A stretch of 64,000 nt of DNA from Nonlabens ulvanivorans (lineage in GTDB: Bacteria > Bacteroidota > Bacteroidia > Flavobacteriales > Flavobacteriaceae). The number at the start of each line of letters is the position of its first letter. Positions within the stretch are counted from its first letter, which is position 1. The position numbers were made by a program, and so were the translations under genes. The DNA lies in the NCBI RefSeq assembly GCF_000732625.1, contig NZ_JPJI01000026.1, positions 124,001 to 188,000 of the forward strand. Direction: 5' to 3'. This document shows positions 8,552-17,215 of this stretch, one piece after another. The notes beneath the pieces were generated by a model that saw only the letters and a program-made list of their open reading frames with translations, was not told the DNA's origin and ran no database searches.

Positions 8552-9979
8552 ATGATGAAATCTTATAAAAATATAATCCTATTATGCCTTACCGTTTTAA
8601 TTACCGTGAGTTGTTTTAAGGATAACGACGATAATTTTGCTTCTTCTACTTCTATAAAAAACTTTGTTTACAGAGGTATGAATGCTTTTTATTTATATAA
8701 ACCAGATGTTCCAGAACTGGCAGACGATCGTTTTGCGACGGTTCCAGAATTAGAAGAGTTTCACAGTATTTATGATACACCAGAGGCCTTTTTTGAATCA
8801 TTAGTTTTTGATAGATCCCTTACAGATAGATTCAGCGTTATTGTAAGTGACTATATAGCATTAGAGCAATTATTTGCTGGTACCACGCTTAATAACGGTA
8901 TGGAATTCGGTCTGGTAGGTGAAACAGGTAGCGCGTCTAATGTATGGGGTTATGTGCGTTATGTGCTACCCAACTCGAGTGCTAGTACACAAGGTGTTGC
9001 ACGTGGAATGATATTTAATCAAATAGATGGAATTCAATTAACACGTGATAACTTTAGTGTATTGTTAGGACAAGATTCATATACCATAGGACTAGCAGAT
9101 TTAAATGCTGGTGTTGCTACTAATAATGGAATGACAATCACCTTAGATAAAACATCCCTAACTGAAAATCCTGTTTTCAGAACTGCCATTATAGATCAAG
9201 GTTCACAAAAAATAGGATACTTAATGTATAATAGCTTTACGTCAAATTTTGATGAACAATTAAATGATGCATTTGGGACTTTACAAGCTGCAGGAGTAAC
9301 TCATCTGGTATTAGATTTAAGATATAATGGTGGTGGATCTGTAAATACTTCCATCATCTTAGGAAGCCTTATAGCAGGACAACCTACCACAGACGTTTTT
9401 TCGACAGAAGAATGGAATCCTGATGTGCAAGAATTTTTTGAAAACAATCAACCAGATCGCTTAACTAATTTCTTTAAAACGACCACTAATGCTGGCACAC
9501 CTTTAAATACGCTAGGACTTTCTAAAGTTCATGTCATTACTACAGGTAGCAGCGCTAGTGCTAGCGAGTTAGTCATTGCTGCTTTAGAACCTTATGTAGA
9601 TGTTATTCAAGTAGGTGATGATACCGCTGGTAAATTTCAAGCTAGCATTACTTTATATGACAGTAGCGATTTTGGTAGATCTGGTGCAAATCCCGCTCAT
9701 AGATATGCATTACAGCCACTAGTATTAAAAAGTATCAACAGCGCTGGATTTACAGATTACTTTAATGGCCTTGCTCCTGATATAGCATTGCGTGAGGATT
9801 TTGAAAACCTAGGAGTTTTAGGTGATATAAATGAACCACTACTAGCGGCATGTCTTCAAGACATTATGGCAAATGGAAGACCTAGTTTTAATAAATCTAG
9901 CATCCAATATGACGAGTTAAGCGGCAGTATGGAGCTAAAACCTTTTAGTCAAGAGATGTACGTAGCTCCATTAGATTAA
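8552..9979 (+). CDS. S41 family C-terminal processing peptidase lipoprotein
   Basis: 475 residues. The lipoprotein signal ends with VSC (Cys near 22), predicting an envelope-anchored protease. A helical N-terminal region is followed by a PDZ-like section (near 150-195) and the S41 core: THLVLDLRYNGGGSVNTS near 250-268, and GSSASASELV near 330 carrying the expected nucleophile serine. S41 (Ctp/tricorn-type) enzymes cleave C-terminal tails of substrates. Bacteroidetes carry many such lipoprotein paralogues whose substrates are unknown. Start chosen at the first of two adjacent ATGs. Confidence 0.85.
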   Translation: MMKSYKNIILLCLTVLITVSCFKDNDDNFASSTSIKNFVYRGMNAFYLYKPDVPELADDRFATVPELEEFHSIYDTPEAFFESLVFDRSLTDRFSVIVSDYIALEQLFAGTTLNNGMEFGLVGETGSASNVWGYVRYVLPNSSASTQGVARGMIFNQIDGIQLTRDNFSVLLGQDSYTIGLADLNAGVATNNGMTITLDKTSLTENPVFRTAIIDQGSQKIGYLMYNSFTSNFDEQLNDAFGTLQAAGVTHLVLDLRYNGGGSVNTSIILGSLIAGQPTTDVFSTEEWNPDVQEFFENNQPDRLTNFFKTTTNAGTPLNTLGLSKVHVITTGSSASASELVIAALEPYVDVIQVGDDTAGKFQASITLYDSSDFGRSGANPAHRYALQPLVLKSINSAGFTDYFNGLAPDIALREDFENLGVLGDINEPLLAACLQDIMANGRPSFNKSSIQYDELSGSMELKPFSQEMYVAPLD

Positions 9980-10086
9980 GTAGTTAACTAATCATTTAAA
10001 TTATAAATTAGTTGTATTTTAGCGAATTATCTTACAATTTTTAAATAAATTTTGTCAAGTTTAATTATCACTAAAATATTTTATTC

Positions 10087-10740
10087 ATGACCAGCCAGAA
10101 TATCAACGAATTTATAATTAAAAAAGCCGAAAGACAAGCAATCCTTAGACACCGCAAAGTTGAATTAGAGCAATTAGATTTTGATTTAATAGGTTCTAAA
10201 TTCACAAGAGGTTTACGCACCACATACTATTTCATAAAAAGAATACTGTTATTACTATTAGGAATAGTTTTGTTAGTAACAGGATTGACTTTTTTTATGG
10301 CACCTGATATTATATTTGACTCACCTGAAACTAAAGCACTTATTATAGATGAGGTAAGTAAAGATGAAATCAAAGATTTTAAAACAAAGGTAGTTCAAGC
10401 CAGTTTAGAGACAAACCTCACAGAGCGTAAAAATCTATTTGACCTCACAATTGACACTTTTGTAAATGCTCGTAAAAAAATGATCGAAGAAGAAGTTACT
10501 TTCGCTATTCAATTTCTAGCTGTTTTAATCATATTGCTTGCAATAAGTTTCTTTTATATAAGTCGATTATCAAGAAAATTACAGAAACGAAATCAATTAA
10601 TATCTAAGGCTGATACTTTGACACAAAATATCCTTAGAGATTATCAACTTACAATAGACGAAGAGGAAAAAGAATTGGATTTAATGAAAGGTATGTTAAC
10701 TCAAAATAGTCCGAATAGTGATCCAAATAAACCTATTTAA
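10087..10740 (+). CDS. Two-helix membrane protein of unknown function
   Basis: 217 residues with two predicted membrane segments, near 55-75 (ILLLLLGIVLLVTGLTFFMA) and near 140-160 (FLAVLIILLAISFFYI). A charged loop of about 65 residues lies between them, and the C-terminal tail contains a short coiled-coil-like run (DEEEKELDLMKGML). It has no signal for a known family. Its stop codon overlaps the start of the RDD gene by one base (TAATG), so the two are translationally coupled. Confidence 0.6.
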   Translation: MTSQNINEFIIKKAERQAILRHRKVELEQLDFDLIGSKFTRGLRTTYYFIKRILLLLLGIVLLVTGLTFFMAPDIIFDSPETKALIIDEVSKDEIKDFKTKVVQASLETNLTERKNLFDLTIDTFVNARKKMIEEEVTFAIQFLAVLIILLAISFFYISRLSRKLQKRNQLISKADTLTQNILRDYQLTIDEEEKELDLMKGMLTQNSPNSDPNKPI

Positions 10741-11306
10741 TGGAATCCTTATCTGACCTAGAGATCCTAAACATCATCACCGATGACAAAGATTCTCACA
10801 AATTAGCTGACATAAAGCAAGCGCAACTTATTGCAGAAAAGCGAGGTCTTGACATCTATCTATATATTAATGATAGAGACACTTATTTCAGAATTTCTAA
10901 AAAAGAAAAAGTAATTGACAACAGAGTATCGATACGATTAAGGCTTATTAACTTTATCGTTGACTTTTTCAGTTTTGTAGTTTTGATTAGTTTAATACAT
11001 GTTATTCTTTCGAATTTTGGCTCTGATAGTATTAAGTATAATTGGTCCAATTACCAACGTATTATAGGTTCTGTTATATTATTTCTGTATTATTTTATCC
11101 AAGAATTCTTTTGGAATAAAACACTAGGTAAAATTGTGACTGGTACCATTGTCGTTTCAGAAAAAGACCAAAAGCCTAGTATTACCGAATTATTAATGAG
11201 AACGGCTTGTCGTTTTATTCCTTTAGAAGCTTTCTCTTTTGCTTTTATGAAAGACGGTTTTCACGATATATTTTCTAAGACTAAGGTGATTGAATATAAA
11301 AAATAG
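10740..11306 (+). CDS. RDD family membrane protein
   Basis: 188 residues. The RDD signature is recognisable: RLRLINFIVDFF at the start of the first membrane helix, a second helix (IIGSVILFLYYFIQEFFW), the conserved NKTLGKIVTGTIVV segment, and a third amphipathic region RTACRFIPLEAFSF. RDD proteins are poorly characterised membrane proteins, some linked to ion or solute exchange. It carries an N-terminal cytoplasmic extension of about 60 residues. Coupled to the upstream membrane-protein gene; a TetR operator starts immediately after its stop codon. Confidence 0.75.
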   Translation: MESLSDLEILNIITDDKDSHKLADIKQAQLIAEKRGLDIYLYINDRDTYFRISKKEKVIDNRVSIRLRLINFIVDFFSFVVLISLIHVILSNFGSDSIKYNWSNYQRIIGSVILFLYYFIQEFFWNKTLGKIVTGTIVVSEKDQKPSITELLMRTACRFIPLEAFSFAFMKDGFHDIFSKTKVIEYKK

Positions 11307-11320
11307 ACAGACTTGTCTGT
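11307..11320. promoter_or_regulatory. Predicted TetR operator upstream of tetR
   Basis: Inverted repeat ACAGAC-TT-GTCTGT located 17 bp before the tetR -7 box. A closely related site (GACAGA-CTGT-TCTGTC) precedes the downstream SDR gene; both share the left part AGACAGACT. Confidence 0.65.
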
Positions 11321-11336
11321 TTTTATAAATGTTTTC

Positions 11337-11344
11337 TATATTTG
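11337..11344 (+). promoter_or_regulatory. Predicted -7 element of tetR
   Basis: TATATTTG matches the Bacteroidetes -7 consensus, with a TTG at 11313-11315 as a possible -33 element 21 bp upstream. The GTG start follows only 4 bp later, so the mRNA would be nearly or fully leaderless. Confidence 0.55.
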
Positions 11345-11348
11345 CATC

Positions 11349-11909
11349 GTGAAACGATCAGAAATTAAACAGCACATTATTGAAACAGCCTCGCAGCTGT
11401 TCTATCGCAATGGATATAATCTTACTGGTATCAATGAGATTATCTCAACTTCTGGCGTGGCAAAAGCCACATTATATAATCATTTCAAATCTAAAGAAGA
11501 TATTTGTGTAGCTTATCTACAACACAAAAACAATTCATTTATAAAACAAATTGAGGCCTTTTGTTTATCAAAAGAACTTGGTAAAAGTAGAGTCCTTGCT
11601 CTTTTTGAATTTTTGGAACTCTTTTTTGAAGATCAGGATTTTAACGGTTGCTGGTGTATAAAAACCGTTGCTGAAATCCCTCGAGATAACGAGATTATTT
11701 TAACCGAGATTCAAACCCAAAAAAGAGATTTCATACGATTTATTGAGCAGCTAATTATTGACAACATTGAAGATATTAACGTTCAAGAAAGTTTTATGAT
11801 GGCAAAACAAGTGTACCTCTTATATGAAGCAGCAGTTTCAGAAAGTCATTTACATAAGGATGCATGGCCTATCAATTCTTCAAAACAATTGTGTAACAAA
11901 ATTATTTAA
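11349..11909 (+). CDS. TetR/AcrR family transcriptional regulator
   Basis: 186 residues from the GTG at 11349, selected because the start codons further upstream lie inside the operator and promoter. The N-terminal TetR helix-turn-helix is clear: IIETASQLFYRNGYNLTGINEII, then SGVAKATLYNHFKSKEDI as the recognition helix. The C-terminal ligand-binding domain (about 60-186) contains a WCIKTVAEIP stretch with one cysteine that could sense electrophiles, as in NemR-like regulators; that is inference. The operator pair at 11307-11320 and 11931-11946 predicts autorepression and control of the adjacent SDR gene. Confidence 0.9.
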   Translation: MKRSEIKQHIIETASQLFYRNGYNLTGINEIISTSGVAKATLYNHFKSKEDICVAYLQHKNNSFIKQIEAFCLSKELGKSRVLALFEFLELFFEDQDFNGCWCIKTVAEIPRDNEIILTEIQTQKRDFIRFIEQLIIDNIEDINVQESFMMAKQVYLLYEAAVSESHLHKDAWPINSSKQLCNKII

Positions 11910-11930
11910 CCCTTTTTTTAATCTAAAACA

Positions 11931-11946
11931 GACAGACTGTTCTGTC
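11931..11946. promoter_or_regulatory. Predicted TetR operator upstream of the SDR gene
   Basis: Inverted repeat GACAGA-CTGT-TCTGTC, 17 bp before the SDR start codon. It shares AGACAGACT and a TCTGT half with the site upstream of tetR. Confidence 0.6.
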
Positions 11947-11963
11947 TTTATTAAACTTTTATT

Positions 11964-12710
11964 ATGTCAGAATTTAAAAACAAAGTAGCCATCATAATAG
12001 GTGGAACCAGTGGAATAGGAAATGCTACTGCTCAAGATTTATTACAACAAGGAGCTCAGGTTCATATTGTAGGTCGTAATACAGATAAAGTAGCAGATGC
12101 TCCCAATCTATTCAAACATCAAGTAGACATTACTAACAAATCTGAAGTAGAGAACTTTAGAAACTCGATAAACACATTAGACAACGTGGATTATCTGGTA
12201 AATGCTTCTGGTATCTTTGGACCTAAACCATTCTTAGATCATACTATAGCAGATTATGATTCTTATCAAGATTTGAACCGTGGATTCTTTTTTATTACAC
12301 AAGCCGTTGCAAATAAAATGAAAGAAACTCAAGGTGGATCCATTGTTAATATAGGCGCTATGTGGGCAAAGCAAGCCGTAAAAGCAACACCTTCAAGTGC
12401 TTATTCTATGCAAAAAGCTGGTTTACATTCCTTAACACAACATCTTGCGATGGAACTTGCAGATCATAACATACGTGTTAATGCAGTATCACCAGCTGTC
12501 GTTCATACACCAGTGTACGATGGCGTTTTCGGTGGATCTGATGAAGCAGCAAAGGCACTTGAAGGTTTCAATGCCTTTCATCCTATAGGTAGAAATGGTA
12601 CCGCACAAGACGTATCTAATACGATTACATTCTTATTGTCTGATAAAGCATCATGGGTAACTGGAGCGATTTGGGATACGGATGGTGGTGTACGAGCTGG
12701 AAGAAATTAA
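11964..12710 (+). CDS. SDR family oxidoreductase
   Basis: Short-chain dehydrogenase/reductase of 248 residues, a classical length. NAD(P)-binding motif GGTSGIG near 13-19, NASG near 86, the catalytic Ser upstream of YSMQKAG (Tyr-x-x-x-Lys near 152-156) and the C-terminal [11 protein letters not shown] segment are present. An Arg (VGRN) after the second strand suggests NADP(H) preference. The substrate is not deducible. It lies directly downstream of tetR, and a matching operator in its promoter region makes it the likely regulated target. Confidence 0.9.
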   Translation: MSEFKNKVAIIIGGTSGIGNATAQDLLQQGAQVHIVGRNTDKVADAPNLFKHQVDITNKSEVENFRNSINTLDNVDYLVNASGIFGPKPFLDHTIADYDSYQDLNRGFFFITQAVANKMKETQGGSIVNIGAMWAKQAVKATPSSAYSMQKAGLHSLTQHLAMELADHNIRVNAVSPAVVHTPVYDGVFGGSDEAAKALEGFNAFHPIGRNGTAQDVSNTITFLLSDKASWVTGAIWDTDGGVRAGRN

Positions 12711-12728
12711 AATATTCTAAATACATTT

Positions 12729-12764
12729 AAGCAAGGTTTTAATAGAATTATTAAGACCTTGCTT
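12729..12764 (+). terminator. Terminator-like hairpin after the SDR gene
   Basis: Stem AAGCAAGGT / ACCTTGCTT (12729-12737 and 12756-12764) with an 18-nt loop and a T-rich tail. It ends 8 bp before the next gene's ATG, so it may act as an attenuator for the amine oxidase gene. Confidence 0.55.
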
Positions 12765-12772
12765 TGTCTTTT

Positions 12773-13837
12773 ATGAAAAACAAAAATATCATCATCCTAG
12801 GAGCTGGATTATGCGGACTTACACTGGCTTACTTGCTTAGAAACTCTAATTATCAAATCACGGTAATTGAAGCAAGAAATCGTTTAGGAGGACGCATTCT
12901 TACTAAAAATACGTCAGGTGAAACTCCTATCGATTTAGGTCCAGCATGGTTATGGAACCAAAACACCAATCTTCTCAATCTCCTTAAAGAATTAGAGATA
13001 CCTATACATCAACAATTTGCGACTGGTAACGCTTATTATCAATCCATGGCTCGCCAGCCACCACAACTATTTCAACTGCCAGAAAATCAAGAACCCAGTT
13101 ATCGAATGGCTGGTGGCACAAACTCTATCATTAAAAAACTTTCCTCCGTATTGAGTTCTATAGATTTAAAACTTAATGAACCGGTATTAAACCTTGAAGA
13201 AAATGTTCATCAAATGGATGTAAGGACTTCAAAGTCTACTTACCAAGCTGACTTGGTTGTTTCAACCATTCCGCCAGGATTGCTAGTTAACAATATTGAG
13301 TTTACTCCTGACCTTCCAGACTCTTTAGTGAACATTGCAAATAACACACACACATGGATGGCAGACTCTATAAAATTTGGGCTCTCTTACCATAAACCGT
13401 TCTGGAAAGAGAAAGGCCTTTCCGGTTCTTGTTTCAGCAATGTAGGTCCATTTACAGAACTATATGATCATACTAACTATAATGAAAATCGTTTTGCACT
13501 TGCTGGATTTATGAAACCAGAGCTTTCAGATTTATCGTCATCCCAGCGCAAAAAAATGATTTTAAATCAATTAGAGGAATTCTTAGGTAAAGAAGCTCTA
13601 GATTTCATTTCTTATGAGGAACAATGTTGGGCTCAAGAAAAATTCACTCGGGCGCAAAGTCATTATTTATTATCACCTCATCAAAACAATGGCCATTCAG
13701 TATATAATCATTTGTACTTTAACAATAAACTAATCATTTCTGGTACTGAAACTGCTTCTCAATACGCAGGTTATATGGAAGGTGCCGTTAGAAGGGCGCA
13801 GTCTGTTTTTGAATTTATAGTTTCTTCAAATAGTTAA
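12773..13837 (+). CDS. Flavin-containing amine oxidase family protein
   Basis: 354 residues from the ATG at 12773 (an upstream TTG lies in the terminator hairpin). The FAD-binding Rossmann motif GAGLCGLTLAYLL is at the N-terminus, followed by EARNRLGGRI and the PAWLW substrate-side segment. The C-terminal FAD signature GTETASQYAGYMEGAVRRAQ is intact. This is the monoamine-oxidase/phytoene-desaturase-like fold, somewhat shorter than typical MAO. The substrate is unknown. It lies only 62 bp after the SDR gene with a hairpin between, so read-through from the TetR-controlled promoter is plausible. Confidence 0.85.
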   Translation: MKNKNIIILGAGLCGLTLAYLLRNSNYQITVIEARNRLGGRILTKNTSGETPIDLGPAWLWNQNTNLLNLLKELEIPIHQQFATGNAYYQSMARQPPQLFQLPENQEPSYRMAGGTNSIIKKLSSVLSSIDLKLNEPVLNLEENVHQMDVRTSKSTYQADLVVSTIPPGLLVNNIEFTPDLPDSLVNIANNTHTWMADSIKFGLSYHKPFWKEKGLSGSCFSNVGPFTELYDHTNYNENRFALAGFMKPELSDLSSSQRKKMILNQLEEFLGKEALDFISYEEQCWAQEKFTRAQSHYLLSPHQNNGHSVYNHLYFNNKLIISGTETASQYAGYMEGAVRRAQSVFEFIVSSNS

Positions 13838-13861
13838 CGGAATCCAAATGCTTTGTTAACA

Positions 13862-13877
13862 CGCTTTCGCGAAAGCG
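13862..13877. repeat. Iterated palindrome, copy 5 (intergenic)
   Basis: A perfect 16-bp core located 24 bp after the amine oxidase stop and 38 bp before the next start codon. Confidence 0.9.
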
Positions 13878-13888
13878 GTTTCATGACT

Positions 13889-13896
13889 TATCTTTA
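13889..13896 (+). promoter_or_regulatory. Possible -7 element for the BNR-repeat gene
   Basis: TATCTTTA differs from TAnnTTTG in the last base and lies 19 bp before the ATG at 13916. It sits 11 bp downstream of palindrome copy 5. Confidence 0.35.
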
Positions 13897-13915
13897 GAGT
13901 TCTATAATTTTTACC

Positions 13916-16900
13916 ATGAAAAGAACTCTACTATTATGCGTTTGCTTGATTTCCAGCTTCGCATTTTCTCAAAAACTTGATTTAGAATTAGTTAAAAATC
14001 TAGAACCTCGCAACATAGGTCCCGGCGGTATGTCTGGTCGTGTGACGTCTATAGATGTGGTACACGATAATCCAGATATCATTTATGCAGGTACAGCTAG
14101 TGGAGGACTATGGAGTTCACAAAACGGTGGCGTGACCTGGGAACCTATTTTTGAAGATGAAGTTACTGCTTCTATAGGTGCTGTAGCCATACAACAATCC
14201 AATCCTAGTGTGATATGGGTAGGAACTGGCGAGGGAAATCCACGTAACTCTTTGAACGGTGGATATGGTATATACAAGTCACTCGATGGTGGTAAATCAT
14301 GGAAATCTATGGGACTTGAAAAAACCCGTAACATTCATAGAGTCATTATTGACCCTACTAATCCAGATGTTGTTTATGCCGCTGCGATAGGTTCACCATG
14401 GGGAATTCATCCAGAACGTGGTGTTTTTAAAACCACTGATGGTGGAAAAACATGGAAAAAAATTCTTTACACAAACGATAAGTCTGGTGCGGCAGATCTA
14501 GTAATGGACCCTACAAATCCTAATAAATTAATTGCTGCCATGTGGGAACACAAACGTGATCCATGGTTTTTTAAATCTGGTGGTGAAGGATCTGGATTGT
14601 ATATGACACATGATGGTGGAGAAAACTGGAAAAAAATTACCGCTGAAGATGGATTGCCTAAAGGTGAACTAGGTCGTATAGGTGTTGCCATTGCTCCTAG
14701 CGAGCCTAATGTTGTTTATGCACTAGTAGAGGCAAAGAAAAATGCATTGTACAAATCCACAGATGGTGGTTTTAAGTGGAAAAAGATCAATGATAAAAGT
14801 GATATAGGTAATAGACCTTTCTATTATTCTGAAATATATGTGGATTCACAAAACGAGAATCGTGTGTACTCTGTTTTCACATACATAAACGTCTCTGAAG
14901 ATGGTGGAAAAAGCTTTAAACAACTGATGCCTGCTTATAATGCAGATAATGGTGTCCATCCAGATCACCACGCCTGGTACATCCATCCTACTAACGGTAA
15001 ATTTATGATCGATGGAAATGATGGAGGTTTAAACATCACACGTGATCGTGGAAAGACATGGCGATTTATAGGGAATCTACCTGTGGCACAATTCTATCAT
15101 ATTAATGTAGATAATGAAGTGCCTTATAACGTTTATGGTGGTATGCAAGATAATGGTAGCTGGCGTGGACCAGCATACTCATGGCGTGCGCAAGGTATCA
15201 GAAATAGTTACTGGCAAGAAATCAGCTTTGGTGACGGTTTTGATGTCGTTCCAGATCCAGATAATAGTAGATTCGGGTATTCTATGAGTCAACAAGGATA
15301 TGTAAGTCGTTATGACTGGCAAACCGGTAATAACTATAGTGTTAGACCTACACATCCAGATCCAGATGTACAATTACGTTTTAACTGGAATGCTGCCATC
15401 AACATGGATCCGTTTGATAGCGCTACCTTATACTTCGGTAGTCAGTTTGTTCATAAATCTACAGATAAAGGACTGACGTGGAAAGTGATTTCTCCAGACT
15501 TAACAACTAATGATCCTGAGAAGCAAAAACAATCAGAATCTGGTGGATTAACCATGGATGCTACTGGAGCAGAGAATCATACAACTATACTAGTCATAGA
15601 ACCTAGTGCTGTAGAACGTGATGTTCTGTACACAGGATCAGACGATGGCCGAGTACACATCACAAAAAATGGTGGTGATAGTTGGGATGATATTTCAAAA
15701 GGTCTAAAAGGTCTACCGCAAGGCAGCTGGATTACTCAAATAAAAGCCTCGAAAACTAAAAAAGGTCATGCCCTACTCGTGGCAAATGATTATCGTAGAT
15801 TCAACTTTGAGGCCTATGCATATCGTACGACTAACTATGGTAAAAGTTGGACTAGAATTGTAGATAGTGATGATGTAGAAAGCTACGCCTTATGTATCAT
15901 TGAACATCCAGAAGAGAACAATTTGATGTTTTTAGGTACTGATGATGGTCTATACGTAAGTATTAACGCTGGCGATGATTGGGTAAAATACACTAATGGT
16001 TTCCCTACCGTTTCTGTGAAAGACCTTGCTATTCAAGAGCGCGAGAATGATCTGGTGATAGGTACATTTGGTCGTGCGGCTTGGGTTTTAGACGACCTTG
16101 CTCCTTTTGTTGCTTTCGCGAAAGCACAACCTCAACAACCTATTGCTCTATACCAGCCACCTACTGCATACTTTGCTAGATATCAACAACCTACTGGAAG
16201 TAGATTTGGCGCAGACGCGATGTTCCATGGAGAAAACCGTGGTAGTGATGCAAAATTTAAATATTTCTTTGACAAAGAATTAAAAGCAAAAAACGATACC
16301 GTAAAATCAGATTCAATCTATTTAAAAATCTATGATGATGAACAATTAATACGCACGTTATCTAGCAAAACTCCTAAAGAAAAAGGTATACATACCTGGA
16401 GCTGGAGAATGAGAGAAAAAGGTGCTGATCGACCATCAAGAAAAGTTAATACTTCAAAAAGGGAACCTAGTGGTGTCCGTGTATTACCAGGCACGTATAG
16501 AGCCGTATTAGAATATGGAAATACTAAAAGTGAAACCAGTATTACTATTAAAGAAGATCCTAGGATTGATGAACTGAGCATGGCAGACATGAAGTCTAAA
16601 TATGATGCACAAAAAAGATTAGAAGCCCTATCGATTACCGTATCTGGAATCACTGAGCAACTGGCCGAAAATAAAAAGAAAGCCCAAACCTTCCTTAAGT
16701 TGATGAAGGATAAGGATAAAAAAGCATACAAAGATCAAATCAAAAGAACCGATTCTATTATAAAAGGTATTGAACTTGAGCAGAATAAGTATTTTGGCAC
16801 ACCTGATAAACGTCAGGGAATTACTCGTAATCCTGAAGTCACTGTAATGAATCGTATAGGATTAGCAAATCAATACATAAGCAGCCGTCAAGGTCCACAA

Positions 16901-17041
16901 ACTGCTACAGAAACACAATTATTTAATCAAGCTAGAGAATTAGCAAACGAAAGAATTATTGAGTCACAAACATGGCTTACTGAAAACTGGGACCCTTTTG
17001 TAGTTGAGATGAAAGAAGTGACAATAGATCTATGGGAATAG
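13916..17041 (+). CDS. Secreted BNR/sortilin-like beta-propeller protein
   Basis: 1041 residues with a Sec signal peptide (MKRTLLLCVCLISSFAFSQ). Residues about 30-740 contain many BNR/Asp-box-type repeats of the form S.DGG.TW (SLDGGKSWK, TTDGGKTWK, THDGGENWK, STDGGFKWK), the pattern of VPS10/sortilin-type ten-bladed propellers. The C-terminal 250 residues are helical and charged. Related proteins are common in marine Bacteroidetes and often labelled glycosyl hydrolase or sortilin-like, but no hydrolytic activity can be inferred. An in-frame palindrome copy encodes AFAKA near residue 735, between the propeller and the C-terminal part. Confidence 0.8.
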   Translation: MKRTLLLCVCLISSFAFSQKLDLELVKNLEPRNIGPGGMSGRVTSIDVVHDNPDIIYAGTASGGLWSSQNGGVTWEPIFEDEVTASIGAVAIQQSNPSVIWVGTGEGNPRNSLNGGYGIYKSLDGGKSWKSMGLEKTRNIHRVIIDPTNPDVVYAAAIGSPWGIHPERGVFKTTDGGKTWKKILYTNDKSGAADLVMDPTNPNKLIAAMWEHKRDPWFFKSGGEGSGLYMTHDGGENWKKITAEDGLPKGELGRIGVAIAPSEPNVVYALVEAKKNALYKSTDGGFKWKKINDKSDIGNRPFYYSEIYVDSQNENRVYSVFTYINVSEDGGKSFKQLMPAYNADNGVHPDHHAWYIHPTNGKFMIDGNDGGLNITRDRGKTWRFIGNLPVAQFYHINVDNEVPYNVYGGMQDNGSWRGPAYSWRAQGIRNSYWQEISFGDGFDVVPDPDNSRFGYSMSQQGYVSRYDWQTGNNYSVRPTHPDPDVQLRFNWNAAINMDPFDSATLYFGSQFVHKSTDKGLTWKVISPDLTTNDPEKQKQSESGGLTMDATGAENHTTILVIEPSAVERDVLYTGSDDGRVHITKNGGDSWDDISKGLKGLPQGSWITQIKASKTKKGHALLVANDYRRFNFEAYAYRTTNYGKSWTRIVDSDDVESYALCIIEHPEENNLMFLGTDDGLYVSINAGDDWVKYTNGFPTVSVKDLAIQERENDLVIGTFGRAAWVLDDLAPFVAFAKAQPQQPIALYQPPTAYFARYQQPTGSRFGADAMFHGENRGSDAKFKYFFDKELKAKNDTVKSDSIYLKIYDDEQLIRTLSSKTPKEKGIHTWSWRMREKGADRPSRKVNTSKREPSGVRVLPGTYRAVLEYGNTKSETSITIKEDPRIDELSMADMKSKYDAQKRLEALSITVSGITEQLAENKKKAQTFLKLMKDKDKKAYKDQIKRTDSIIKGIELEQNKYFGTPDKRQGITRNPEVTVMNRIGLANQYISSRQGPQTATETQLFNQARELANERIIESQTWLTENWDPFVVEMKEVTIDLWE
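16111..16126. repeat. Iterated palindrome, copy 6 (inside the BNR gene)
   Basis: TGCTTTCGCGAAAGCA: the 14-bp core is intact, with both outer bases changed in a compensating way (C..G to T..A), so symmetry is retained. It is read in frame as AFAKA. Confidence 0.85.
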
Positions 17042-17215
17042 CATGAAATACAACAGTTTAAGCTCAATATCGTGCATTACAATATGAACTATATATTAGG
17101 AATTAAACACAATGATAAAATCATCAAAAATTTCCTGATTCCTTACGCATAATTCCCGCCCATAGTTAGTGTTATATAGTGATGTTGTAAATTGTAGAGA
17201 TAAATAGAGAAACGC

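Noticed and set aside
13916-17041. Several antisense frames of 60-130 codons within the BNR gene
   Set aside because: They lie wholly inside a strongly supported gene, have no promoter or family match and reflect codon bias.
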